From Flavobacteriales bacterium (GTDB lineage: Bacteria > Bacteroidota > Bacteroidia > Flavobacteriales_F > PHOS-HE28), in NCBI GenBank assembly GCA_016703005.1, contig JADJCX010000031.1:62001-126000 (forward strand): a stretch of 64,000 bases of DNA, given 5' to 3'. Both the position numbers and the translations under genes were made by a program. Position 1 is the first letter of the stretch; each line of letters opens with the position of its first letter. The notes under the pieces are model-generated. The model saw only the letters and a program-made list of their open reading frames with translations, was not told where the DNA came from and searched no databases. This document shows positions 54,845 through 64,000 of the stretch, piece after piece.

Positions 54845-56745
54845 TGGACTTCCAACAGCTTGCTCATATCGCTTGGTTGGTTCCCGCACTACCGCTGTTC
54901 GGCGCGCTGGTGATCGCTGCGCTCCGCAACAAACTGAAAGGCAATACGGCGGGCTACCTCGCCACCGCGATGACCTCCATCGCGTTCGTGATCGCGCTGC
55001 TCGCGTTCATCGCGCACAAACCAGCGGAGCAGGCCAGTGCCCTGGTCCACCTCTTCAACTGGATCGATATTCCCGGTATGGAGGTGGCCATGGATCTGCG
55101 CATCGATGCGTTGAGCCTTACGATGATGCTGATCGTTACCGGCATCGGCTCGCTGATCCACATGTACTCGATCGGCTACATGCACGACGACAAGCGCGTG
55201 AACACCTTCTTCGCGCTGCTGAACCTCTTCAGCTTCGCAATGCTGATGCTGGTGATGGGTGGCAACTTCCTGGTCACCTTCATCGGCTGGGAAGGCGTGG
55301 GCCTATGCAGCTACTTGCTCATCGGATTCTGGTATACGGTGCCCGCCTACAACTACGCGGCGCGCAAGGCCTTTGTCATGAACCGCATCGGCGACTTGGG
55401 CTTCCTTATCGCACTGGTGATGATCGCCACACAGTTCGGCACGCTCGATTACGGCACCGTCATGGACAAGTCGAGCACCGTTAGTACGGGCTCGCCCTGG
55501 ATCACGGCGGTAACCCTGTTGCTCTTCGTGGGCGCCATCGGCAAGAGCGCGCAATTGCCCCTGTTCACTTGGTTGCCTGATGCCATGGCCGGTCCTACAC
55601 CGGTGAGCGCGCTCATCCACGCGGCGACGATGGTCACGGCGGGTATCTTCCTGCTGGTGCGCAGCAGCGCCTTGTTCGCGCTCGCCCCCATTACCATGGA
55701 AGTGGTGCTGATCGTCGGGTTGCTCACCGCCGTGCTCACCGCTACCATCGGCGTGTTCCAGAACGACATCAAGAAAGTGTTGGCGTACTCCACGGTGAGC
55801 CAGCTCGGATTGATGTTCGTGGCGCTCGGCCTCGGCGCCTACAGTGCGGCCATGTTCCACGTCACCACGCATGCCTTCTTCAAGGCGCTGTTGTTCCTCG
55901 GCGCAGGGAGCGTGATCCACGCGCTGGGCGGCGAGCAGGACATCCGCAAAATGGGCGGGTTGAAGGGCATAACGAAGACCACCTACGTCACTTTCCTTAT
56001 CGGCACCTTGGCCATTGCCGGTATTCCCGGTTTCAGCGGTTTCTTCAGCAAGGATGCGATCCTGATGGCGGCGTACCAAGAGCATCCGTTGCTCTATGCC
56101 GCCACGCTGGGGGTCAGCCTGCTCACGTGTTTCTACATGTTCCGTTTGTTGTTCCTCACCTTCTTCGGAACCTATCGTGGCAAGGCGCACGCACACGAAA
56201 GTCCGAGCTTGATGACCGTGCCCTTGATGGTATTGGCCGTGGGTAGTGTGGTCGCGGGGGTGCTTAACCTTCCGCACATCTTCGGTGGTCATGAAACAAT
56301 GAAGCACTACTTGGAGACCGCTGCCGAAGGCATCTACGGCGAGCACTTGCACCTGAGCGCTGCCACGGAATGGATGCTCATGGGCATTACGGTCGGCTTG
56401 ATCGTTTTGGTCATTTGGTACGCCCACGGCCGCTTCGTGAAGAAGACCACACTGGATGCCGAGGCGGACGAACTGCCTTACTTCAAGCGCCTCATCGCGC
56501 GCAAGTGGTACATCGATGAGCTGTATGCCAAGCTGTTCGAGAAGCCCTACGGCTGGCTCAGCACGCAGCTCGATGCGATCATGGAGAAACGTGTTGTTGA
56601 TGGCGCGGTGAACTTCACCGGCAGCAGCACCATGCGCATCGGCAAGCTGGTGCGTCGCGTGCAAACGGGCAACATGAGCTTCTACCTGTTGGCCATGGTC
56701 GTCGGCATCATCGGCTTCCTCATGCTTACAATCTGGGGCGTATGA
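54844..56745 (+). CDS. nuoL: NADH-quinone oxidoreductase subunit L
   Basis: A 633-residue antiporter-like proton-pumping subunit, usual length, with the long C-terminal lateral helix. Signatures are FLVTFIGWEGVGLCSYLLIGF (key Glu), LLLFVGAIGKSAQLPLFTWLPDAM (key Lys), PVSALIHAATMVTAGIFL and DIKKVLAYSTVSQLGLMFVA. The start ATG at 54844 overlaps the nuoK stop; a GTG three bases upstream is possible. It ends with an ATGA overlap with nuoM. Confidence 0.97.
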   Translation: MDFQQLAHIAWLVPALPLFGALVIAALRNKLKGNTAGYLATAMTSIAFVIALLAFIAHKPAEQASALVHLFNWIDIPGMEVAMDLRIDALSLTMMLIVTGIGSLIHMYSIGYMHDDKRVNTFFALLNLFSFAMLMLVMGGNFLVTFIGWEGVGLCSYLLIGFWYTVPAYNYAARKAFVMNRIGDLGFLIALVMIATQFGTLDYGTVMDKSSTVSTGSPWITAVTLLLFVGAIGKSAQLPLFTWLPDAMAGPTPVSALIHAATMVTAGIFLLVRSSALFALAPITMEVVLIVGLLTAVLTATIGVFQNDIKKVLAYSTVSQLGLMFVALGLGAYSAAMFHVTTHAFFKALLFLGAGSVIHALGGEQDIRKMGGLKGITKTTYVTFLIGTLAIAGIPGFSGFFSKDAILMAAYQEHPLLYAATLGVSLLTCFYMFRLLFLTFFGTYRGKAHAHESPSLMTVPLMVLAVGSVVAGVLNLPHIFGGHETMKHYLETAAEGIYGEHLHLSAATEWMLMGITVGLIVLVIWYAHGRFVKKTTLDAEADELPYFKRLIARKWYIDELYAKLFEKPYGWLSTQLDAIMEKRVVDGAVNFTGSSTMRIGKLVRRVQTGNMSFYLLAMVVGIIGFLMLTIWGV

Positions 56746-58193
56746 TGCTGCTCACTCTCGCCCTTGTTCTGCTGCCGATGCTGGCGGGTATTGCGCTGCT
56801 GGTCGCACGGCCGCACGCGCAGGCCAAGAGTATTGCGCTCCTCACTTCCGTGATCGGTCTCGGTTTGGCCGTTGCGCTTTACGCGGGCTACGATGCGACG
56901 AACGGACCGGTGATCGCCTTCCAGCACGATTGGGCTCCTGCGATCGGCTTGCGCATGGTGTTCGGCTTCGACGGCATTAGCCTGTTGATGGTGCTGCTCA
57001 CGGCCATCGTCTTCCCCTTCATCATTGGTGCAGGCTGGAAGAAGCCATTGAGCGAACCCGCACTCGTGAACGGACTGATCCTGTTGACGCAGTCCGCCCT
57101 CTTCGGTGTGTTCCTGGCGCAGAATGCCTTCCTCTTCTACGTGTTCTACGAGCTGTCCTTGGTGCCGGTCTTCTTCCTGCTATTGCGCTGGGGTGGTGAA
57201 GGCCGCCGTGCCATCACCATGAAGTTCTTCATATATACCGTGCTCGGCGGATTGACGTTGCTGTTCGGCTTGGTGTACAGCTACCTGCAATTGCCCGCAC
57301 CGCGCAGCGCCGACTTCGCAGCGCTGCAGAACGTTGTGATCGCCCCTGATGTGCAGCGCTGGTTGTTCTGGGTGCTCTTCCTCGGCTTCGCGATCAAGAT
57401 GCCCATGTTCCCCTTGCATAGCTGGCAGCCGGATACCTACACCATGGCGCCGATACAAGGCACGATGATCCTCGGTGGTGTGATGCTGAAGATGGGCATC
57501 TACGGGGTGGTGCGCTTCGTGCTGCCGATCGTCCCGGCCGGTGTTGCGCACTGGCGCGATGTGGTGATCGTGCTGAGCCTGATCGGATGTCTTTACGCGG
57601 CGTGGATCGCGTTCCGCCAGAACGACCTGAAGCGACTTGTCGCATGGAGTTCATTGAGCCACGTCGGTCTGATGTGCGCTGCGCTGTTCGCCGCGAACAC
57701 GGCCGGTATCACCGGAGCGCTCTACCAGACACTGGCGCACGCCATCCTCGTTGTTGCGCTGCTCTACCTCGTTGGTGGTTTGCAAGAACGCTTGGGCACC
57801 ACTCAGCTTGCTGCCATGGGCGGATTGAAAGCGCGCATGCCACGCCTTGCGGCGCTCTTCCTCTTGGTAATGATCGGCTCGGTGGCGCTTCCGCTCACAC
57901 AGGGCTGCGTTGGCGAATGGCTCATGTTCAATGGTCTGTTCGAGGTTTCGCCTTGGTGGACATTCCTCGGCGTGATCTCCATCATCCTTGGTGCGGTGTA
58001 CATGCTCTTCGCCTACCAGCGCAGCATGCTTGGTGAAGCCCATAAGAACACCGACCTCGTCGATGCGGATGGGATCGATCATTGGATACTGGTGCCGCTC
58101 ATCGCGGTCACCTTCATCCTAGGCGTGTACCCACAACCCGTGCTCGACTTGTTGCATGCCCCAGTTGAACAATTGCTCACGCTGATCAACTAG
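56742..58193 (+). CDS. nuoM: NADH-quinone oxidoreductase subunit M
   Basis: A 483-residue antiporter-like proton-pumping subunit. Signatures are FLFYVFYELSLVPVFFLLLRWG (key Glu), FAIKMPMFPLHSWQPDTYTMAP (key Lys), LGGVMLKMGIYGVVRFVLP and DLKRLVAWSSLSHVGLMCAALF. About fourteen transmembrane helices. The start overlaps the nuoL stop; nuoN follows after 7 bp. Confidence 0.97.
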   Translation: MMLLTLALVLLPMLAGIALLVARPHAQAKSIALLTSVIGLGLAVALYAGYDATNGPVIAFQHDWAPAIGLRMVFGFDGISLLMVLLTAIVFPFIIGAGWKKPLSEPALVNGLILLTQSALFGVFLAQNAFLFYVFYELSLVPVFFLLLRWGGEGRRAITMKFFIYTVLGGLTLLFGLVYSYLQLPAPRSADFAALQNVVIAPDVQRWLFWVLFLGFAIKMPMFPLHSWQPDTYTMAPIQGTMILGGVMLKMGIYGVVRFVLPIVPAGVAHWRDVVIVLSLIGCLYAAWIAFRQNDLKRLVAWSSLSHVGLMCAALFAANTAGITGALYQTLAHAILVVALLYLVGGLQERLGTTQLAAMGGLKARMPRLAALFLLVMIGSVALPLTQGCVGEWLMFNGLFEVSPWWTFLGVISIILGAVYMLFAYQRSMLGEAHKNTDLVDADGIDHWILVPLIAVTFILGVYPQPVLDLLHAPVEQLLTLIN

Positions 58194-58200
58194 CCCATCG

Positions 58201-59571
58201 ATGAGCGCGATCATCCTCCTTTCGATCTTGGGCGTTGTGCTGCTCTACATGGGTTTGGGCAACAACAAGCGGTTGCTGGCACCCGTCGGTATTCTGGGTC
58301 TTGCTGGCGCAGGTGCGCTGAGCTTCCTTGATCGACGTCCACTCCCCGCTTGGGGTCATGGTGCCATGGCATTCGACGACCTGAGCATGGCCTTCTGTGT
58401 GGCGATGGCCGGGATCACCCTGCTTTTGTTCGTGTTTGGAAGCGACTACTACTCGCGCACTCAGGAGAACGTGGCTGAGCACTATGCACTGCTGGTGTTC
58501 AGTCTCACGGGCGCGTTCCTGCTCACCAGCTACCAGAACCTATTGATGTTGTTCCTCGGCATCGAAGTCCTGAGCATTCCATTGTACATCCTTGCCGGTG
58601 GCAAGAAGCGCAGCTATCGCAGCAGCGAGGCCGGTTTCAAGTATTTCCTCTTGGGGTCGTTCGCCACGGCGTTCTTCCTCATGGGCATCGCGTTGGTCTA
58701 CGGCATGGCCGGTTCGTTCGACCTGAAGGTCATTGGCGACTACGCTGCTGCGAACGCAGAACATCCGGCCGCTCTGTTCTTGGTGGGTATGTTCTTCATC
58801 GCTGTTGGCCTCGGGTTCAAAGTAGCGGCCGTTCCGTTCCACTTCTGGAGCCCCGATGTGTACGAAGGCGCCCCGACGATCATCACCGCGTTCATGAGCA
58901 CGGTGGTGAAGATGGGCAGCTTCGCTGCCGTGTACCGGCTCATCGGGGTGCATATCACCGCTCTTCCGCCGGCCGTGGAGCGCACGCTCTGGGCCATTAC
59001 TATCCTCACCTTGCTCATCGGCAACTTGGTCGCTCTGCGCCAGAGCCATTTCAAGCGACTGATGGCGTATAGCAGCATTGCGCACACGGGATTCCTGCTG
59101 ATGGCCGTGCTGAGCGGCGATGCCTTGGCTGGTCGCGCATTGTTCTACTACACGCTCACGTATGCGTTGGCCACGGTCGGCCTTTTCGTTGTGTTCACCG
59201 TAGCCAAGCGCGCGGCCAATGGCGATGAGCATATCCGCATCTTCCGGGGCATGTTCAAGAGCAAACCCTGGCTGGCGGCCGCTACGCTGATCATGTTGTT
59301 GTCGCTGGCCGGTATTCCGCCCACGGCCGGCTTCCTGGCCAAGTACCAAGTGTTCGTCCTTGCTGTGCAGAACGGTTATGTATGGTCAACGCTGTTCGCT
59401 GCGGTGATGGCAGTGCTCGGCATCTACTACTACCTGAAAGTGATCCGCGAGACCTTCACGACCAACGAGGAAGGTGCCGTCCTTCAGCTGAATGCCACCA
59501 ACACGGCGGTGATCGCAGTTTGTGGTGTTGGTGCGCTATTGCTCGGCCTATGGCCGATGGGGCTGATCTGA
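58201..59571 (+). CDS. nuoN: NADH-quinone oxidoreductase subunit N
   Basis: A 456-residue antiporter-like subunit and last gene of the complex I cluster. Signatures are LLMLFLGIEVLSIPLYILAG (key Glu), FKYFLLGSFATAFFLMGIAL, GLGFKVAAVPFHFWSPDVYEGAP (key Lys) and HFKRLMAYSSIAHTGFLLMA. The start is MSAIILLSILGVVLLYMG. No clear terminator follows; the next gene is convergent after 11 bp. Confidence 0.96.
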   Translation: MSAIILLSILGVVLLYMGLGNNKRLLAPVGILGLAGAGALSFLDRRPLPAWGHGAMAFDDLSMAFCVAMAGITLLLFVFGSDYYSRTQENVAEHYALLVFSLTGAFLLTSYQNLLMLFLGIEVLSIPLYILAGGKKRSYRSSEAGFKYFLLGSFATAFFLMGIALVYGMAGSFDLKVIGDYAAANAEHPAALFLVGMFFIAVGLGFKVAAVPFHFWSPDVYEGAPTIITAFMSTVVKMGSFAAVYRLIGVHITALPPAVERTLWAITILTLLIGNLVALRQSHFKRLMAYSSIAHTGFLLMAVLSGDALAGRALFYYTLTYALATVGLFVVFTVAKRAANGDEHIRIFRGMFKSKPWLAAATLIMLLSLAGIPPTAGFLAKYQVFVLAVQNGYVWSTLFAAVMAVLGIYYYLKVIRETFTTNEEGAVLQLNATNTAVIAVCGVGALLLGLWPMGLI

Positions 59572-59582
59572 TCGCGCCCGCG

Positions 59583-60113
59583 TTATTTCTTCTTTCCAGT
59601 TCCGGTTCTGGCGGCCATCAGCAATACGGAACCGTTGGCGCGGGCCATTCCCATGGTGTACTCATGGTCCATGGCGAAGCCACCGGCTGTTTTGTCCCAA
59701 CGAACAATGGCGCTGGGGAAATCGAGCACGTCCGTGTCAGCGCCTTCGTAGAATTCTTCGGCGAGCAAGGTCACGTCCATATCGATGGGCGCAACGATCA
59801 GCTCCTGTCCGGGCTTCGCCTTCACGCGCAGGTCTATCAGCATGCGCTTCACCACATAACCATCCTTGGTGAACTCAAGCATGTGTTCCTTCTGCAGACC
59901 CAATAGCATGGCGAACTTGCCGTTGCCCGTGGTCTTCATGGAATCCATGCGCACGTTCCCGATCAAGGAATACACCTGCACCCCCTCCAGATTCTTCTCA
60001 CCGTCCGTTATCCGGCCAGCCACTTCAAGTGCGGTCAAGTCATCATCCTGTCCCCAAGCAGTGGCTGCAGAGCAGCAGAGTAGAACCAATGAAGCAAGGG
60101 TCGAGAAGCGCAT
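59583..60113 (-). CDS. secreted protein with carboxypeptidase-regulatory-like domain
   Basis: A 176-residue protein. Signal peptide MRFSTLASLVLLCCSAATAWGQ. The mature part looks like a CarboxypepD_reg-like beta-sandwich (LEVAGRITDGEKNLEGVQVY, MDSMKTTGNGKFAMLL, LEFTKDGYVVKRMLIDLRV). This domain is common in Bacteroidota envelope proteins. It ends in TGTGKKK. The start at 60113 opens the signal peptide. No partner is evident; it is convergent with nuoN. Confidence 0.7.
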   Translation of the reverse strand: MRFSTLASLVLLCCSAATAWGQDDDLTALEVAGRITDGEKNLEGVQVYSLIGNVRMDSMKTTGNGKFAMLLGLQKEHMLEFTKDGYVVKRMLIDLRVKAKPGQELIVAPIDMDVTLLAEEFYEGADTDVLDFPSAIVRWDKTAGGFAMDHEYTMGMARANGSVLLMAARTGTGKKK

Positions 60114-60164
60114 GAGACGTTGATTTGGATGGCTTTTACCCTCGAAGGCACGGTAAGGTTGCAA

Positions 60165-60200
60165 TGCAAGAGGGCGGACCATGCGGTCCGCCCTCTTGCA
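60165..60200 (-). terminator. long hairpin terminator of the PANDNC-repeat gene
   Basis: TGCAAGAGGGCGGACC (60165-60180), loop atgc, GGTCCGCCCTCTTGCA (60185-60200): a perfect 16-bp stem, 16 bp downstream of the minus-strand gene that ends at 60217. Confidence 0.85.
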
Positions 60201-60216
60201 CTACGGAAGTCAGAGA

Positions 60217-63092
60217 TCACTTCACCATGAGGCGATGCTCGTAGCGCTGCTCACCATTGCTGATGCGCAGTGTATAGCTGCCTTGGGCCAATTCGCCCGC
60301 GAGCTCGAGTTGGTGGCTTTGACCAGCCGCCAACTGCACGGTGGCACTGTGCACCAAGCGTCCGCCGAGATCCAGCACTTCCATGGTCATCAGGCCTGAG
60401 GCACCGCCGTTCCGAACGGTGAAGTCCCCGTTGCTCGGGTTCGGGTATACGCTCCAAGCACTTCCGGCCGCGCCATTGAGGCCTTGACAGATGTCAACGT
60501 TCACCGAAACGAAGTTGGTGCTCAGGTCGAAGCAGGTCCCGTTGCTGCCCACGCCGCTAACAGGTGCGCCGGGGATCACATTCGTGAGCACGCCGTTGTA
60601 GCTCACACCCCACACATGGTAGGTGCCAAGCGCTGCGGTTTCGAAGTCGAAGCTGGCGCCGGCCAGCAGCGAAATGATGTTGTCACTGGCGTCCGTCAGG
60701 ATGTAGTCGTAGCTCTCCGTGCTGGTGCTGGTATTAATGAAAGAGATCAAGTCCGCCACAGCATCTTGGCATACGTTCTCGCTTGTCGTGAAGGTGCTCG
60801 TGAGGACCAAGCCTCCATCGCACGTGCCAACCCCCGCGCAAGCCGTTGCGCTCACGGTAACGGTGTAAGGGCCAAAGGCCCCGACATCGCCCAATACAGG
60901 CAAGTAGTAGGTACCAGCGGGCACGTCATCATAGAACACGCTGTAGTTCCCATCCCCACACGACGTGTTGTCATATGTACCGGGGCCCACAATGTTGTCG
61001 TTACCGGGACAGCTCGTGGCGAGGATGATCCACACATTACCGAACGCCGGGTTGGTACCGCAATGCTCGACGGTGATATCAGCGCAAGCGCTCACCGTGA
61101 ACGCGTGCCATACGCTAGGAAGAACCGGCGGAGGGATCTCCCAGGTGCTGCCGGGCACATAATCGTTCGTTGTCGTTGCGTTCGTATTGTCGCCATTGAA
61201 TACAATGCTGCCACCGATGTTCAGGTTCTGGGGAACGATGCTGGCACAGAGGTCGTTCACCGGTGCGACCGCTACACAGGGGGCTGTGGTGACGGTAACA
61301 TCATAGGGGCCAACGGAAAGTGGTTCCGAGAGCACCGGCAGGTAGTAGGTGCCGGCCGGTACGTCGTCGAAGTACACGGTCCAGTTGCCATCGACGCAAT
61401 CAGTGGTGTTGTAAACGGCGGACAGTATGGTCGTTGCAACGGGGCACTGCTCAGCGAGCACGATGTACACATTGTTGAACGCCGGGCTGGTGCCGCAATA
61501 GCTCACTTCGATATCGGCACAGGCCGTGATGGTGAAAGCGTGCCAGACGGCAGCGGTGGCGAGGACCCCGTCATTGGCCAGCGTGGCCCCGGTGTTATCG
61601 CCATTGAAGGCGATGGTGCCAGGTACGGCTAGCGCTTGTGGCGTTACACTGCTGCAATTGTCATTTGCTGGCACGCTGCCGCATGCTGTCGAGGAGAATT
61701 CCACCGTGTACGGACCCCAAGCCAATCCAGGAGCGCTCAACACGGGGTAGTAGTAAGTGCCAGCCGGCAAATTGTTCCACGTGATGGAAAGAGTGCCGTC
61801 GCCGCAGGTGCCAGTGCTACTGGAGTCGATCACTGCTACGAACGGGCATGCGTCGGTGATACTGATGAAGAAGTTGGTGAAGTCCACCGACCCGCAGAAA
61901 TCAGCGGTAACGTTCGCGCACTGGCCGATCGTGAAGGCTTCCCACACGGTAGCCGTTCCGATACCCTCCGTGTCCGTCGCGCCGATGTTGTTGCCGTTCA
62001 CCGTAACACTTCCCGGTACGTTCAGGTTCTGCACCACCGCGCCGGAGCACAGATCGTTGACGGGGCGGCAGGAGTGTTGTAAACACAAATGGTGAATGTG
62101 GGATCGGCCGGAGTGCCTGCATCATAGTGGTAAACGCGCACACGATAGGTGGCGCCCACGGTAAGGCCGGTTGCGTCGATCACTTCAATGCCGCCGTACA
62201 ACGTGGCATCGGCACACGCCATGTTGACGCCGTTGCATGCACCGCTGCGCAGGTCGACAACAGCATCGAACGTAGCGCTACCCTCCACTTCAATGGTGGC
62301 AGTTGTGGCAGTCGCCACGAAACGGTACCAAACATCATCGTCAGCATTCCCGGTGAATGTTGCGCAAACGAGTGCCGCGATCGTTTCGGTCGCTCCGGCC
62401 GTGGTTCCATTCGTTGTTACACAAGAAGAGTTCACGGTAAGCAGCGTGGCCGCAGCGCAATTGTCGTTCGCAGGTGGTGCGGCAACGTTGAAGACGCAGA
62501 TATCGAACGTTGTCGTTGGGGGTGCTCCGGTCAAATAGTCGTAGACCCGCACATAGTAGGTGTTGCCGATGGTAAGGGCCGTTGCATTGATGGTCTCCGT
62601 TCCACCATCAACGGTCGCATCTGCGCACGAGATGTTGACACCGTTGCAGGCTCCGCTGCGGAGGTCAACTACCGCATCGAAGTTCGCGCTGCCGACAACT
62701 TGGATCGTCGCAGTGGTTGCGGTTGCGACGAATTTGTACCACACATCGTCATCCGCATCGCCCAAGAAGGTGGCGCATGTGATCGCCGCCAGCGACTGCG
62801 TTGCCCCGGCTACATCGCCGATCGTAGGAGTACAGCCAGCTCCGACCGTCAGGGTTATCGCACCTGCGCAGTTGTCGTTGGCCGGTGGTCCACCGAAGAA
62901 AAAGAGGCCGCTTCCATTGTTGTTCCGTGCCCAGTTACGGTCGGTGGCAATGGTTTTGTCAACGGACTGCACGTTCGATGCGACCGTATGGAATGCTGGA
63001 AGTGCGTTGGGGCTCAGGGCCGTTTGGCCAATAGCGCAAAAACCAAGGGCAACGACCGCCGGAATGGTCAGAAAGCGTAGTGGGTTGTTCAT
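60217..63092 (-). CDS. large T9SS-sorted protein with PANDNC-type repeats, frameshift
   Basis: About 958 residues. After a signal-like N-terminus (MNNPLRFLTIPAVVALGFC) come two PPC-like repeats beginning PPANDNCAGAITL and PPANDNCAAATLL, each with DADDDVWYKFVATATTATI or a close form. Three or four longer repeats follow (PVNDLCSGAVVQNLNVPGSV, PANDNCSSVTPQALAVPGTI, PVNDLCASIVPQNLNIGGSI), each with LPAGTYY-type or VPAGTYY-type strands. A type-A sorting domain ends the chain (SAWSVYPNPSNGDFTV, LDLGGRLVHSATV, LAQGSYTLRISNG). The frame shifts once near 62050. It is likely a surface adhesin or matrix protein (inference). Confidence 0.82.
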
Positions 63093-63215
63093 CTAGGGAG
63101 CCGGTTTGTTTTGTTGGGGAGCAAATCTGCTGTGCATCGGCGACGATCGGACCGTGGCACCGAGGAGAGTTTTTCACGATCCACAACCCCTTGCTCCGCG
63201 CATACCTTGGCCGCC

Positions 63216-64000
63216 ATGGACCTTCGCCTCAACGGACAGCATGCGCTGGTGTGCGGTAGCACACAGGGGATCGGGCTTGCAGCAGCGCAGGAATTGGCCA
63301 GGCTCGGGGCACGGGTAACGCTTCTCGCTCGCGACCCGAATAAGCTTGGGGCCGCCCTCTCCACCCTCGACAAGTCAGCCGCTCAGGAGCACTTGGTGCT
63401 GATCGCTGACATGAGCGACACCTCTGCATTGCAGCAAGCGATCGAAAAGCACGTAAAGGTGAATGGCGCCATCACCATCCTGATCAACAACACCGGAGGA
63501 CCGCCACCGGGCTTGGCACACGATGCGCCGATCTCCGCGTTCGAAGCAGCCTTCCGGTTGCACCTGCTTGCCTTCCAAACACTCATGCTCGCCATCGTTC
63601 CGGGGATGAAAGCGACGGGCGGTGGGCGGATCATCAATGTGATCAGCACCAGTGTAAAGCAGCCGTTGAACGGGCTTGGCGTCAGCAACACCATTCGGGG
63701 TGCCGTGGCAAACTGGAGCAAAACGCTGGCCAACGAACTTGGTCAGTTCAACATCACGGTTAACAATGTGCTGCCCGGCGCCACGGAAACAGAACGTCTT
63801 GCCCAAGTGCTGAGCGGCAAGGCCGCAAAGACGGGCCATACGATCGAGGAAGTCGCTCAGGAGATGAAGAACGAAGTGCCACTGCGACGGTTCGCGAAGC
63901 CTGAGGAGGTCGCGAACGCGATCGCCTTCCTTGCTTCACCCGCGGCTGCCTACATCAATGGCATCAACCTGCCAGTGGACGGGGGAAGGACCGGATCACT
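63216..64000 (+). CDS. SDR family oxidoreductase, truncated by window end
   Basis: A classical short-chain dehydrogenase/reductase of which 261 residues are seen; the stop lies beyond the window. The cofactor motif is LVCGSTQGIGLAAAQELARL (T-G-x-x-x-G-I-G type). NNTGGPPPG replaces the usual NNAG. The catalytic part is INVISTSVKQPLNGLGVSNT with Ser present; the usual Y-x-x-x-K is replaced by G-V-S-N-T, as in some SDRs that keep only part of the tetrad. The end NGINLPVDGGRTGS is near the normal C-terminus. The start is MDLRLNGQHALV. It is divergent from the PANDNC gene. Confidence 0.88.
   Translation, partial: MDLRLNGQHALVCGSTQGIGLAAAQELARLGARVTLLARDPNKLGAALSTLDKSAAQEHLVLIADMSDTSALQQAIEKHVKVNGAITILINNTGGPPPGLAHDAPISAFEAAFRLHLLAFQTLMLAIVPGMKATGGGRIINVISTSVKQPLNGLGVSNTIRGAVANWSKTLANELGQFNITVNNVLPGATETERLAQVLSGKAAKTGHTIEEVAQEMKNEVPLRRFAKPEEVANAIAFLASPAAAYINGINLPVDGGRTGS

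Noticed and set aside
55303..56664. 453-codon open frame antisense to nuoL
   Set aside because: Low-complexity Glu/His/Gln composition typical of an antisense shadow; nuoL is certain.
60484..61632. 382-codon open frame antisense to the PANDNC-repeat gene
   Set aside because: Repetitive shadow of the repeats on the other strand; no independent signal.
1..64000. tRNA or rRNA genes
   Set aside because: No cloverleaf with a T-loop GTTCRANNC pattern and CCA-side stem was recognised in the intergenic gaps, and no rRNA-like sequence was seen.

Overview
The window comes from a high-GC member of the Bacteroidota, probably a Flavobacteriales-type lineage (inference). The pointers are secreted proteins with type IX secretion (T9SS) C-terminal sorting domains, a short NuoG without the molybdopterin domain, the order ileS - DksA-like gene - lspA, a SiaB/DUF6272-type protein, and TAnnTT(T/C)G promoter-like boxes close to start codons.

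Layout. 1-2.5 kb: debris of an IS3-family transposase and small unknown genes. 2.6-8.8 kb: a two-gene unit (NAD-dependent epimerase/reductase plus a steroid 5-alpha-reductase-like membrane protein), a secreted protein, a JmjC-like cupin, then pgk divergent from an FAD oxidoreductase. 8.9-17.6 kb: a very large alpha-2-macroglobulin-like lipoprotein, a lipoprotein, a DUF1684 protein, a secreted protein and methylmalonyl-CoA epimerase. 17.6-22.6 kb: lspA, a DksA-like protein with a histone-H1-like tail, and ileS, all on the minus strand. 22.8-27.9 kb: a T9SS cargo, an HD-domain/polyphosphate kinase fusion and a SiaB-like protein.

Respiratory complex I runs from 28.0 to 59.6 kb but is split. nuoA-F (28.0-32.8 kb) and nuoG-N (50.8-59.6 kb) are separated by 18 kb of accessory DNA. 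That block holds a PIN toxin-antitoxin pair flanked by a 60-bp duplication of the nuoF 3' end, several secreted or T9SS proteins, a 12-copy 21-bp tandem repeat, a decayed response regulator, an AT-rich multidomain nuclease-like gene (Mrr-like plus PIN-like), and a 1.65-kb tandem duplication of a dockerin-repeat secreted gene. A second PIN toxin-antitoxin pair sits between nuoG and nuoH. After nuoN come a small secreted protein, a large PANDNC-repeat T9SS protein and an SDR oxidoreductase cut by the window end.

Reading frames are broken by single-base indels, often in homopolymers, in at least a dozen genes, including ileS, lspA and nuoD, which should be essential or fully functional. I read most of these as consensus errors of a long-read or metagenome assembly. 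The response regulator and the transposase look truly decayed. Short palindromic elements (core CCCCTCTCC-act-GGAGAGGGG) lie in intergenic DNA and also in frame inside coding sequences. No tRNA, rRNA or CRISPR array was recognised.
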